DNA from: a virus | IMG/VR virus record: IMGVR_UViG_3300013136_000814 | Span: 1 to 43,478 of that record | Direction: 5' to 3' (one strand) | Length of the DNA: 43,478 nucleotides | Part shown: in pieces, positions 8,421 through 16,516 of the stretch | How positions within the stretch are numbered: position 1 is the first letter of the stretch | Layout of the letters: the number at the start of each line of letters is the position of its first letter | The notes under the pieces: generated by a model | What the model was told of the DNA's origin: nothing | Seen by the model: only the letters and a program-made list of their open reading frames with translations | Databases searched by the model: none | Position numbers and translations under genes: made by a program

Positions 8421-10961
8421 ATGACTGAATTTAATAATGAATTTTCAAGAGAAGTATTTGATATTACATATCGATATAAAGATGAGTCATTAGATGGGAT
8501 GATTCGAAGGGTTTCACATGCCGTTGCAAATATTGAAGAAAAAAACAAAGAAGAATGGGAAGAGAAATTTTATGATTTATTGAGTGAATTCAAAGCAGTT
8601 CCAGGAGGAAGAATATTATCAAATGCTGGCACTGAGATTAAAGGCGCTACTTTGCTTAATTGTTACGTTGATGGGTTTATTGGAGAAGATAAAGATTCAA
8701 TGAATGGAATCATGGATGCTTTAAAAAGACAAGCTCTCATTTTAAAATCAGAAGGTGGATATGGATTTAATATTGGAGTTTTAAGACCACGAAATTCTTA
8801 TATTGAAGGAATTAGAAATCAATCTCCTGGTTCAATTAAAATGCTTGAGATGTGGGATACAACATCAAATGTAATTACATCTGGTGGAGATAAATTATCA
8901 GATAAAAAAGGTGCTAAAAAGAAGATCCGAAAGGGAGCACAGCTTGTTTGTTTACCTATTTGGCATCCAGACATAGAAGAATTTATTACTGCAAAACAAA
9001 CTCCTGGGAGATTGACAAAATTCAATATGTCAGTTGGTATCACTGATGAATTTATGAATGCTGTAATTGAACATAAAACATGGAATTTAGAGTTTCCAGA
9101 TTATGATCACCCAGTTGCATTATTAAATTCAAATCAGGAAGAAAAATCTGTAAAAGATTTATATAAGGAACAGTGGGATGGAAATTTAAAAGCTTGGAAA
9201 GAAAAAAAATATCCAACCAAAATCTATAAAACATTTAAAGATGCTAATGAGCTATGGGAACTTATTATGCAATCAACATACAATAGAAATGAACCAGGAG
9301 TTTTATTTCTTGATACAATTAATAGATTAAATAATTTGTGGTATGTCGAATATATTGATACAACAAATCCTTGTGGTGAAGTTCCACTTCCTATTGGTTC
9401 GGTCTGTTTATTGATGGCGATTAATCTAACGCAATATGTAAATGAATCATTAACAGATTGGGATTACGAAAAATTGGAAAGAGATATTCCGATTATCATT
9501 AGATTTATGGATAATGTCAATGAAATTGCTAATGTTCCATTACCACATCAAAAAATTGAAATGTTAAATAAAAGAAGGCTTGGTTTTGGAAGAATGGGAT
9601 ATGCAAGTGCATTATTAATGATGAAAAAGCGATATGGCTCTGAAAAGGCATTGGAATTAACTGAAAAATTAGAAAGTTTTATTTGTAATAAAGCATATAT
9701 GGCTTCTGCAGATCTTGCAAAAGAAAAAGGATGTTTTCCACTTTACGATAAAGAAAAGTTTTTACAGAGTAAATTCTTAAAAATACTGGATAAAGATACG
9801 ATCGAATATATTAAAAAAAATGGAATGAGAAATTCACATTTGATTGCATTGGCCCCAACAGGGAATACATCGATTGTTGCTAATAATGTAAGTGGTGGAA
9901 TCGAACCAATTATATCAATGGAATATGTGAGATATTTTATTACGTCTATGATACCAAAAGGTCTTGATTTACCATATCAGATTGATTGGAAGAATAAATT
10001 ATTTAAATCATCATCAAAATGGAAATGGATTAAAGAAGGAGATGATAATTTATTAATGATTGAATTCGATGGAGATAAATATAAATATGATGAAAATCGT
10101 GGATTAACAAAAGAAGCATCTGTAAGAGATTATGGATATAATTATTTGGTTAAATATAATCTTCTAGATAAAAATGCAGATTATCTTCCTGATATAAATA
10201 ATTTAACTGTTGATGATCATGTTAACACATTAAAAATTATTACGAAATATGTTGATCAGGCAGTTAGTAAAACAATTAATTTACCAAATGAATACTCATA
10301 TGAAGATTTTAAAAATGTATATTTAGATCTTTATAATTCTGGTACAATAAAAGGTGGAACATCATATCGTTGGGGAACAATGATGTCTGTTATTTCAACA
10401 AATGATAATAAGTCGGATAGTAGAGATCAAGATATTTTAATTAAAACTCATGCCCCAAAAAGACCAAAAAAATTAAAATGTGATATTCATCATGTGACTG
10501 CAAGAGGTAAAGAATGGGTTGTATTAGTTGGATGTATGAATGGAGAAAGAAATCCCGTTACTCCATATGAAGTATTTGCATTTAAAAAGAAAAATATAAA
10601 TATTTCATCAAAAATAACAGAAGGATATTTAATTAAAGTGAAGTCGGGTTGTTATAATCTTGAACTTGATGTAATAACATTAGAAGATGTAACAAAGCTT
10701 TTTGAACAAGATGAAGAAGAGGCACTAACAAGAATGATTTCTATTTCAATGAGACATGGAGTTGATATAACATTTATTGTTGAACAGCTTAATAAATCAG
10801 AAGGAAATATTGCATCTTTTTCAAAGGCTATCGCTCGAACACTTAAGAAATATATTCTTGATGATGTAGATGTTGGTGAAAAATGTCCAAATTGTGGAGA
10901 TGATTTAATTTATATTGAAGGATGTGTAAAATGCAAATCATGTATTTTTAGTAAATGTTAA
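8421..10961 (+). CDS. nrdJ: Adenosylcobalamin-dependent (class II) ribonucleotide reductase
   Basis: An 846-residue enzyme that reduces ribonucleotides to deoxyribonucleotides with a radical from vitamin B12. The active site is clear: C81 (LLNCYVDG) as one of the redox pair, N316-C318-E320 in NPCGE, and a substrate loop (APTGNTSIVANN). The C-terminus carries a zinc-ribbon-like CPNC (822-825) and C835, C838, C841, with a final C846, as in single-subunit NrdJ. No small-subunit gene is nearby. The frame is open from an ATG at 8376, but ATG 8421 has AGGA at 8412-8415 and begins the conserved part, so it is chosen. A folded leader RNA lies directly upstream. Confidence 0.9.
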   Translation: MTEFNNEFSREVFDITYRYKDESLDGMIRRVSHAVANIEEKNKEEWEEKFYDLLSEFKAVPGGRILSNAGTEIKGATLLNCYVDGFIGEDKDSMNGIMDALKRQALILKSEGGYGFNIGVLRPRNSYIEGIRNQSPGSIKMLEMWDTTSNVITSGGDKLSDKKGAKKKIRKGAQLVCLPIWHPDIEEFITAKQTPGRLTKFNMSVGITDEFMNAVIEHKTWNLEFPDYDHPVALLNSNQEEKSVKDLYKEQWDGNLKAWKEKKYPTKIYKTFKDANELWELIMQSTYNRNEPGVLFLDTINRLNNLWYVEYIDTTNPCGEVPLPIGSVCLLMAINLTQYVNESLTDWDYEKLERDIPIIIRFMDNVNEIANVPLPHQKIEMLNKRRLGFGRMGYASALLMMKKRYGSEKALELTEKLESFICNKAYMASADLAKEKGCFPLYDKEKFLQSKFLKILDKDTIEYIKKNGMRNSHLIALAPTGNTSIVANNVSGGIEPIISMEYVRYFITSMIPKGLDLPYQIDWKNKLFKSSSKWKWIKEGDDNLLMIEFDGDKYKYDENRGLTKEASVRDYGYNYLVKYNLLDKNADYLPDINNLTVDDHVNTLKIITKYVDQAVSKTINLPNEYSYEDFKNVYLDLYNSGTIKGGTSYRWGTMMSVISTNDNKSDSRDQDILIKTHAPKRPKKLKCDIHHVTARGKEWVVLVGCMNGERNPVTPYEVFAFKKKNINISSKITEGYLIKVKSGCYNLELDVITLEDVTKLFEQDEEEALTRMISISMRHGVDITFIVEQLNKSEGNIASFSKAIARTLKKYILDDVDVGEKCPNCGDDLIYIEGCVKCKSCIFSKC

Positions 10962-10963
10962 GA

Positions 10964-11216
10964 ATGAAAAGACGAAAATTAAAAAAATGTTATAAAGGAA
11001 GAAATTCATGATTCAAACATTTTAAATACTTATATATCAAACATAATTAAAATCATAAAAGATAATAAAATAGATAATGTTAATTTTTTTCTGTCATCCA
11101 ATGATGGATATTTTAATGTAAGAAAAAGACTTTTTATGAATATTGTGAATCAATTTAAAGATAAAATAAAAGATATGAGAACAACAGATGATAATTTTCA
11201 AATAATTATAGAATGA
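10964..11216 (+). pseudogene. Small ORF broken by a one-base frameshift
   Basis: An ATG at 10964 opens a short frame that stops after 15 codons, while the +1 frame runs open from 10984 to the TGA at 11214-11216 and reads as good protein (for example KEEIHDSNILN and NVNFFLSSNDGYF) but has no start codon. Removing one A from the A7 run at 10981-10987 joins them into about 83 residues. Alternatively, ATG 11008, which has AAGGAAG at 10995-11001, joins the same frame if one base is added in the T4 run at 11021-11024. The stop overlaps the next ATG as ATGA, which supports the second frame as real coding sequence. Function unknown. Confidence 0.5.
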
Positions 11217-11350
11217 AAGAAAGAAAAGATTTTATTGAAAGATATACAAGAGATGTATATAAACCCGAATTTGTTGATCCATATGTCAATACATTAGAAT
11301 ATATTGAAATAACTGATGAATCTGCTTTTACTATTAACAAAACAAAATAA
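11213..11350 (+). CDS. Small unrecognised protein, 45 residues
   Basis: ATG at 11213 overlaps the TGA of the preceding frame (ATGA), a typical translational-coupling junction. The peptide is charged and rich in acidic and aromatic residues (KPEFVDPYVNTLEY) with no recognised family. It overlaps the following ORF by 35 bases. Confidence 0.5.
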   Translation: MKERKDFIERYTRDVYKPEFVDPYVNTLEYIEITDESAFTINKTK

Positions 11351-11441
11351 AATTGAAATAGAATTTTTTCTTCGATATCATGGAATCGTTGGGAGGGAGA
11401 AAGAATTAATTTTAAGAAAACTTTTTAACATTAAAAGATAA
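11316..11441 (+). CDS. Small unrecognised protein, 41 residues
   Basis: The frame from ATG 11316 to TAA 11439-11441 reads as plausible protein (KIEIEFFLRYHGIVGREKE) and its stop overlaps the next start as TAATG. No Shine-Dalgarno precedes it. The 35-base overlap with the upstream ORF is large for so short a gene, so the true start may be later or the gene may be a remnant. Confidence 0.4.
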   Translation: MNLLLLLTKQNKIEIEFFLRYHGIVGREKELILRKLFNIKR

Positions 11442-11716
11442 TGGGAAAATATAATTTTGATAAAAATCATTTCTCAATAGTTAAAATTTTAAAAGATATA
11501 ATTCATGAAGAAATGAAATTTAAAAAGAAAAGTCTGGGATATGCATTACTCCAGGATGAACATAAAAGAGAAAAGAAATTTCCTGTTTGGTTAAATAATG
11601 CTCACTATCCAATTTTCTTAAATGAAAAAGACTTTGAAGTTATAGAAGAATCCAAAACAATAACTAAAATAAAAACGACAAAAAGTAAAAGGAGAAATAA
11701 AAATAAAAACGAATAA
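11441..11716 (+). CDS. Unrecognised 91-residue basic protein
   Basis: Starts in a TAATG overlap with the previous ORF. The first two thirds look folded (KSLGYALLQDEHKREKKFPVW) and the last 20 residues are a Lys/Arg/Asn-rich tail, which overlaps the ribosome-binding region and first codons of the next frame. No family recognised. A basic tail would suit nucleic-acid binding, but that is only a guess. Confidence 0.55.
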   Translation: MGKYNFDKNHFSIVKILKDIIHEEMKFKKKSLGYALLQDEHKREKKFPVWLNNAHYPIFLNEKDFEVIEESKTITKIKTTKSKRRNKNKNE

Positions 11717-11924
11717 TATACTAAAACAACAAACTGACGTTGAAACTTTATATAATCAACTTGAAACATATTGAAATTATTTTACTTTAAATCACAATCT
11801 TGCTATAGAAAAAAATAAGCAAGCCGCAAAAAGAGTGAGAGCTACCATTGATGATATAAAAAAATTAATTACTAATTATAAGAAGACATCCGTAGAAGGC
11901 TTTAAAACATGGCAAAAAACTTAG
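11703..11924 (+). pseudogene. Histone H1/Hc1-like small basic protein with ATA start and in-frame TGA
   Basis: A good Shine-Dalgarno (AAAAGGAG, 11687-11694) is followed eight bases later by ATA, not ATG, at 11703. The frame then runs to TAG at 11922-11924, broken only by a TGA at 11766-11768. The part after the TGA contains NKQAAKRVRATIDDIKKL, which resembles the N-K-A-A-x-x-R-x-R core of the short Hc1-type histone-like proteins of bacteria and phages. Changing the start to ATG and the TGA to TGG (tryptophan) would restore 73 residues; both are single A/G differences. It is either a decaying gene, a miscalled sequence, or something read through in an unusual way. Confidence 0.4.
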
Positions 11925-11992
11925 AATGATTAGATGTAACAGTATATTTATTTCAAGTTAATCCACATGGCTATAATGACAAATTTAGTTAA
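11909..11992 (+). pseudogene. 27-codon ORF interrupted by in-frame TGA
   Basis: ATG 11909 overlaps the end of the preceding frame by 16 bases. The frame reads MAKNLE, then TGA at 11927-11929, then LDVTVYLFQVNPHGYNDKFS to TAA at 11990-11992. The sequence after the stop is convincingly protein-like. As in the preceding frame, the TGA would be tryptophan if it were TGG. It is very short, so coincidence is possible. Confidence 0.3.
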
Positions 11993-12176
11993 TTTATTAG
12001 TCTCGAATCATATAAATGCATTTAAAGATAAAATAGCAGTGTTATGTGAAACCAGAGTCGAATGTGAAGAATTTAAAAGATTATATTACGATGAAATGTT
12101 TCGATTCCGTTTTGTTCATGACGAACAATCAATTTGCGGATATCAATTTCAAAAAATTATAAAATTTGGATCTTAG
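11967..12176 (+). CDS. Unrecognised 69-residue protein
   Basis: ATG at 11967 (or the in-frame ATG at 11976) overlaps the preceding frame. The sequence is helical and charged (CETRVECEEFKRLYYDEMFRFRFVHDE) with three cysteines but no zinc-ribbon spacing. No clear Shine-Dalgarno. Family unknown; it is the last small ORF before the deazaguanine cassette. Confidence 0.5.
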   Translation: MAIMTNLVNLLVSNHINAFKDKIAVLCETRVECEEFKRLYYDEMFRFRFVHDEQSICGYQFQKIIKFGS

Positions 12177-12290
12177 TATAAACGAAAAGATTTAATAAAT
12201 ATTCTATTAAATATTCAATCATGCTTAACAAAATAATTTTGAAATATGAATAAAATTTTTTATATTTAAAATAATAAAACAAAAATAGAT
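12177..12290 (+). promoter_or_regulatory. A/T-rich gap before queD with promoter-like stretch
   Basis: No ORF is seen in these 114 bases. The part just before queD (about 12257-12280) reads TATATTTAAAATAATAAAAC, close to the TATATTGTAAATAAAA element found ahead of dpdA and the gene at 23449. The resemblance is loose. It may hold the promoter of the deazaguanine cassette. Confidence 0.25.
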
Positions 12291-12884
12291 ATGATAATAC
12301 GTAAAACATTTAAATTTGAAGGATCTCATATTGTTAGAAATTGTTCAACAGAAAGATGTAAGAGCAATATTCATGGGCATAGTTTTAAAGTTGAAATATT
12401 AATTAAAGCAGATGGATTAGACAATGGTCAGATGATTCTTGATTTTAGTTTAGTTAAAGAAATTGCGGGAGATTTTCTTGATAGCTTTGACCATACTTAT
12501 TTATTCTGGAATAAAGAGCCAGATCATTTTAAAGAGTTCATTAAACAATACAGTGAAAGATGGATTTCGTTGCCAATATCATCAAGTGCAGAATCACTTG
12601 CCCTTATTATATTCTATATTATAGATAAACTATTGAAGAATGTTCAATTTGGAAATAATGAAAAAATGCCAACTTTATATTCAGTTATTGTTCATGAAAC
12701 AGAAACGGGATATGCTCAGGCATTTTACGAAGATTTAACTATGCTTCCAAAACTCAAAGGATTAGAAAAAGATATTGAATTTAGCGATCAAATAAAATGG
12801 GAATGGCAAAATTCCAAATGGTTTTTAGATCTTATTAATGAAAAGAAAATTATATTAGATGAAGTAAAACAACAAATAAAATAA
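12291..12884 (+). CDS. queD: 6-carboxytetrahydropterin synthase (QueD)
   Basis: A 197-residue member of the 6-pyruvoyl-tetrahydropterin synthase fold, the second step from GTP to preQ0. Zinc ligands H13 (GSHIV), H28 and H30 (HGH) are present, C23 lies just before them as the usual catalytic cysteine, D67-H68 supply the DH pair, and HETETGYA (135-142) carries the pterin-binding glutamate. It is longer than typical QueD (about 120), with an insertion around 75-95 and a C-terminal extension, as often seen in phage copies. It is followed after 8 bases by queE. Confidence 0.88.
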   Translation: MIIRKTFKFEGSHIVRNCSTERCKSNIHGHSFKVEILIKADGLDNGQMILDFSLVKEIAGDFLDSFDHTYLFWNKEPDHFKEFIKQYSERWISLPISSSAESLALIIFYIIDKLLKNVQFGNNEKMPTLYSVIVHETETGYAQAFYEDLTMLPKLKGLEKDIEFSDQIKWEWQNSKWFLDLINEKKIILDEVKQQIK

Positions 12885-12892
12885 ATAAAATT

Positions 12893-13702
12893 ATGGATTT
12901 AACAAAAATACAATCAATAATTGAAGTGAATAAAGTTATTCAAGGAGAGGGTCTTTATGCGGGAGTTCCTCATATTTTAGTTCGTCTTTCGGGTTGTAAT
13001 CTTAATTGTATGTTTTCTGATTCTTTATGTGATACTGCATATGCAAGTTGGCAACCAGAAAAAGGAAATAAAACATTGCAAGATGTAATAGATATGATAA
13101 AAGCAAATCCTCAAATTAAACATGCATTTATTACTGGTGGAGAACCAACTATTCATCCAGATTTGGTAAGAGAGCTTTCAATAATTTTTCATAATAATTT
13201 TTATAATGTAGTTGCTATAGAAACAAATGGAACACGATTTATTGAAAATTCTGGATTAGATTTTATTACTATCTCTCCAAAAATGAAGAATTCGGTTCCT
13301 ATTCCTGGAAAGCCAATTGATAATAAATATGTATCTAAGAAATTTGCAACTCAAGAAGATACAGATAAACATGAAAAAAATAGAAAGAAATATGATCAAA
13401 TGCAAAAATGGGTTAATGCATATAGCAAAGAGATGTTTAATGATGCATCGGAATATCAATTCTCTTCATATAATTTTCAATTCAAATTCGTAATTACTTC
13501 TGAAGAAGAATTACAAGAAGTTAAAGAAATTCAAGAGTTACTTGGTATTCCAAATGAAACTATTTATTTAATGCCAGAAGGAAATATGAATGAATATTTA
13601 ACAAAAAGAAGGCAATGGTTAATTGAATTATGTATCAGAGAAGGATATAATTATACAGATAGATTACATATTTTAGCATTTGGTAACGTAAGAGGAGTTT
13701 AA
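12893..13702 (+). CDS. queE: 7-carboxy-7-deazaguanine synthase (QueE), radical SAM
   Basis: A 269-residue radical-SAM enzyme converting carboxytetrahydropterin to 7-carboxy-7-deazaguanine. It has the family's IQGEG (16-20), the 4Fe-4S cysteines C35, C39 and C46, the CDT that follows, and TGGEP (81-85). The cluster spacing is C-x3-C-x6-C, wider than the common C-x3-C-x2-C; variant loops are known in QueE. A charged insertion lies around residues 155-175. Only 4 bases separate it from folE. Confidence 0.88.
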   Translation: MDLTKIQSIIEVNKVIQGEGLYAGVPHILVRLSGCNLNCMFSDSLCDTAYASWQPEKGNKTLQDVIDMIKANPQIKHAFITGGEPTIHPDLVRELSIIFHNNFYNVVAIETNGTRFIENSGLDFITISPKMKNSVPIPGKPIDNKYVSKKFATQEDTDKHEKNRKKYDQMQKWVNAYSKEMFNDASEYQFSSYNFQFKFVITSEEELQEVKEIQELLGIPNETIYLMPEGNMNEYLTKRRQWLIELCIREGYNYTDRLHILAFGNVRGV

Positions 13703-13706
13703 TAAT

Positions 13707-14354
13707 ATGAATGAAGAATTAAAATTAAAATCAAATGATAATATACATTTAGTTGAATCACAAAAAGAAGATGTGATAGAAAGAGCTACAGAAAAGTATG
13801 GTGACTTTCTAACAGCTCTTGGATTTGATTGGAAAAATGATATTCAAATGAAAGATACACCATTTAGAGTGGCTAAAATGTATGTTAAAGAGTTATTTTC
13901 TGGGACATTCTCTGATGAACCAAATCTAAAAGAATTTGATAATGAAGGTGAATATGATGGATTGGTGTTCAGTGGAAATATTGAGGTAAATAGTACATGT
14001 GCTCATCATATAATTCCATTTAGAGGAAAAGCATATGTTGCATATATTCCATCAAAAAATGGAAAAGTAGTTGGATTAAGTAAATTAAACAGAATTGTTG
14101 ATTTCTATTGTAGAAGACCTCAAATTCAAGAAAACTTGACAAATCAGATTCATAAACATCTTGAAAGGGTTTTAACTGAAAACCAAGGAATAGCCGTTTT
14201 AATTGAAGCAGATCATTTATGTGTTGCTATGAGAGGAGCTAAACAAAATAGTACAATGATAACAAGTAAACTTAGTGGAGGATTTATGGATCCCACCGGT
14301 GCTTCGAGAAAAGAATTTTATGATAATATTAATTTTTTAAAGAATAAATCTTAA
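13707..14354 (+). CDS. folE: GTP cyclohydrolase I (FolE)
   Basis: A 215-residue enzyme making dihydroneopterin triphosphate from GTP, the entry step of the deazaguanine pathway. It shows [21 protein letters not shown] (quoted in part: CAHH and AYVAYIP), matching the zinc-binding C-x-H-H and active-site strand of type I enzymes, and [12 protein letters not shown] with the second zinc cysteine. AGAGGAG lies just before the start. The gene follows queE directly. Confidence 0.9.
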   Translation: MNEELKLKSNDNIHLVESQKEDVIERATEKYGDFLTALGFDWKNDIQMKDTPFRVAKMYVKELFSGTFSDEPNLKEFDNEGEYDGLVFSGNIEVNSTCAHHIIPFRGKAYVAYIPSKNGKVVGLSKLNRIVDFYCRRPQIQENLTNQIHKHLERVLTENQGIAVLIEADHLCVAMRGAKQNSTMITSKLSGGFMDPTGASRKEFYDNINFLKNKS

Positions 14355-14414
14355 ATTTTTTGATTTTTTATAATATATATTTGATATTAAAATATAGGAA
14401 TTAGTTGGCAAGAT

Positions 14415-14657
14415 ATGATTGTTTATTTTGTTGCAAAAACTGGAGATTGGGAAGCACGAAAAAGAACGGCATGGGCAATAAAAGGAGTTGATAAAGAAGG
14501 TAGAGAATATTTATATGATAGATTTGAAGGTGAAAGTTTTGGAAATAATTTTACTTTTTTACGTGGACCAAAAGGAAGTATGAGCATTGGTAATATAATT
14601 GGAATCTATGGAAAAGAAAAGGCATCAAAAGAAGATATCTTAACAAAATTATTTTAA
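14415..14657 (+). CDS. Unrecognised 80-residue protein
   Basis: A complete small ORF with AGGAA upstream, rich in beta-strand patterns and glycine (GSMSIGNIIGIYGKEKASKE). No cysteine pairs, no membrane segment, no family recognised. It sits between folE and ino1, inside the deazaguanine region, but is separated from ino1 by 165 bases. Confidence 0.6.
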   Translation: MIVYFVAKTGDWEARKRTAWAIKGVDKEGREYLYDRFEGESFGNNFTFLRGPKGSMSIGNIIGIYGKEKASKEDILTKLF

Positions 14658-14822
14658 AAAAAGAAAATATAAAAAAGTTAATGAATTTTATTTTTATATA
14701 TTTTTTAAATTAAAGTTATCGTTTATCATCCATTAAACGTTATAAATACACGGAATCGTATCAATGTTGCTATACGTAAAAATACTTGCAACAATAATTA
14801 TTGATATTAAAATCATTTTATT
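14658..14822 (+). promoter_or_regulatory. Leader of ino1 with T4-late-like TATAAATA and two hairpins
   Basis: TATAAATA at 14741-14748 is the exact T4 late promoter box. Just before it CGTTTA/TAAACG (14720-14725, 14734-14739) forms a hairpin, and after it TGTTGC/GCAACA (14765-14770, 14788-14793) forms another within the would-be leader. No ORF is seen. If the phage uses a gp55-like sigma factor this would be a late or middle start for ino1 and the genes downstream. Confidence 0.4.
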
Positions 14823-15953
14823 ATGAAAAAAATTAAAATCGCCATTGTAGGTATTGGCAACTGTGCGTCATCTCTGATTCAAGGAATTGAATTTTATAGA
14901 AATAAATCCGAAGAATTAAAAGGAATGACTAAATTAGATATCGGTGGATATAGAGCTAATGATATTGAAGTAGTAGCAGCTATTGATATTGATAAAAGAA
15001 AAGTTGGAAAACCAGTTCATAAAGCAATTTATGAAAATCCAAATTGCACCATCGATATAATCAAACAAGAGGATATGCCAGAGATTAATGTTATTGTTCA
15101 AAAAGGATTTATTTTAGATGGTATTTCAGAGCACATGAAAGATTATCCATTAGAAGAAACATTCGATCCTGATTATGATATTGAACCTATTGATGTAGTT
15201 CAATTGTTAAAAGATACTAAAGCAGATATTTTAATTAATTATCTTCCCGTTGGATCTCAAATTGCAACTGAATATTATGCTCAATGTGCAATTAATGCTA
15301 ATGTTGCCTTTTTAAATTGTATTCCAGTTTTTATTGCATCTAATCCAGAATGGGAACAAAAATTTATTGATGCTGGTTTACCATTGGTTGGAGATGATAT
15401 GAAATCTCAATTTGGTGCAAGTATTCTTTCACAGATGTTACAAGAATTAGCATTTGCTAGAGGTCATCGAGTTAAATGTCATATTCAAGAAAATGTAGGT
15501 GGAAATACTGATTTTCTCAACATGATGAATCAATCTAGATTAAAATCAAAGAAAATTTCAAAAGAAAATGTTATTAGAAGCCAATATGATATTAGGGGTG
15601 AATTACCAGATGCATTTCTTTATGCTGGACCATCTAATTATATCAGATATTATAAAGACAATAAAATATGTAATATTCATTTAGAATTAGAAGGATTTGG
15701 AAAAGCTCCGGTTTCATTAGACGCCCGACTTTCGGTGTGGGACTCTCCAAATAGTGCAGGCGTTGTTATTGATGCAATTAGATATTTAAAGGTTGCAAGA
15801 GAAATGGGTATAGTTGGAAGTTTAAAAGGACCAAGTGCTTTTACTCAAAAAACTCCACCTCTTCAAATGCAATTTAATGATACTTTATATGAATGTGAAG
15901 CACTTGCAAGAAGACATTTAACAGATATAACAAAGCAACAAATTAAAAAATAA
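14823..15953 (+). CDS. ino1: Inositol-1-phosphate synthase (Ino1)
   Basis: A 376-residue NAD-dependent enzyme that isomerises glucose-6-phosphate to myo-inositol phosphate. The Rossmann start VGIGNCASS (9-17), the VGDDMKSQFGAS segment, NVGGNTDFLNM and SKKISK near residue 240 match the short, actinobacterial/archaeal form of the family; length (about 360-380) also fits. It overlaps the following methyltransferase start by one base. A phage copy is unusual. It could feed a glycan or phospholipid, or a modified base, but no neighbour settles which. Confidence 0.85.
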   Translation: MKKIKIAIVGIGNCASSLIQGIEFYRNKSEELKGMTKLDIGGYRANDIEVVAAIDIDKRKVGKPVHKAIYENPNCTIDIIKQEDMPEINVIVQKGFILDGISEHMKDYPLEETFDPDYDIEPIDVVQLLKDTKADILINYLPVGSQIATEYYAQCAINANVAFLNCIPVFIASNPEWEQKFIDAGLPLVGDDMKSQFGASILSQMLQELAFARGHRVKCHIQENVGGNTDFLNMMNQSRLKSKKISKENVIRSQYDIRGELPDAFLYAGPSNYIRYYKDNKICNIHLELEGFGKAPVSLDARLSVWDSPNSAGVVIDAIRYLKVAREMGIVGSLKGPSAFTQKTPPLQMQFNDTLYECEALARRHLTDITKQQIKK

Positions 15954-16516
15954 TGATTGAACGCATTGATAATTCAACTCCAATTGAAATTCAAAATTGG
16001 CTAATGTTTCCATATGAGTACTTTTCCAAGTTATTTGAAAATTTTGATCTGACTCTTCTTGATATTGGATGTGGAAATAATTTCCAGTATGAGATATTAA
16101 AATCAAGATTTCAAAAAGTGATCTCAATGGATTTTTCAACAAAAGGAGAAAATATTCAATTTGGTGATATATTGAATATCCCCTTGCCAGATAAAAGTGT
16201 TGATATGACTTTTTCATTTGAAACTATTGAACATGTTGATGATCATATAAGGGTTTGGTCTGAACTAAAGAGAGTTACAAAACATATGATAATAATTGGA
16301 AGTGTAAATAAAACAGGACCGAATTTTATAAATAATATTGAAATATTCAAAGGAGAAAAACAGCCATTTCATAAAAAAGAGCTTTCTGCCGATCAATGGA
16401 GAAACTTTTTTGGTGAAGGAATATATTTTCAAAGTATTTTAAGAGATGGTGAATGGAGAATGGCTTTAGGATTAAATAATGATGGATATAGTAATTTTTT
16501 TATTGATATTTTATGA
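15953..16516 (+). CDS. SAM-dependent methyltransferase (class I)
   Basis: A 187-residue protein with motif I LLDIGCGNN (35-43), an acidic end to strand 2 (SMDFS) and a FSFETIEHVDD motif, the pattern of Methyltransf_11-type enzymes. It starts in a one-base overlap with ino1 and ends in an ATGA overlap with the HAD-QueC gene, so it is translated with both. The substrate is unknown; a small molecule is as likely as a base. Confidence 0.75.
   Translation: MIERIDNSTPIEIQNWLMFPYEYFSKLFENFDLTLLDIGCGNNFQYEILKSRFQKVISMDFSTKGENIQFGDILNIPLPDKSVDMTFSFETIEHVDDHIRVWSELKRVTKHMIIIGSVNKTGPNFINNIEIFKGEKQPFHKKELSADQWRNFFGEGIYFQSILRDGEWRMALGLNNDGYSNFFIDIL

Noticed and set aside
8234-8548. 104-codon ORF on the - strand over the leader
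   Set aside because: It runs over the leader and the start of nrdJ, has no start signal or recognisable family, and is explained by the open opposite strand.
11687-11992. Whole-genome TGA=tryptophan code
   Set aside because: Many genes end in TGA with ATGA overlaps (for example 7982, 16514, 34392, 36206, 39471, 41477), so TGA is used as a stop.
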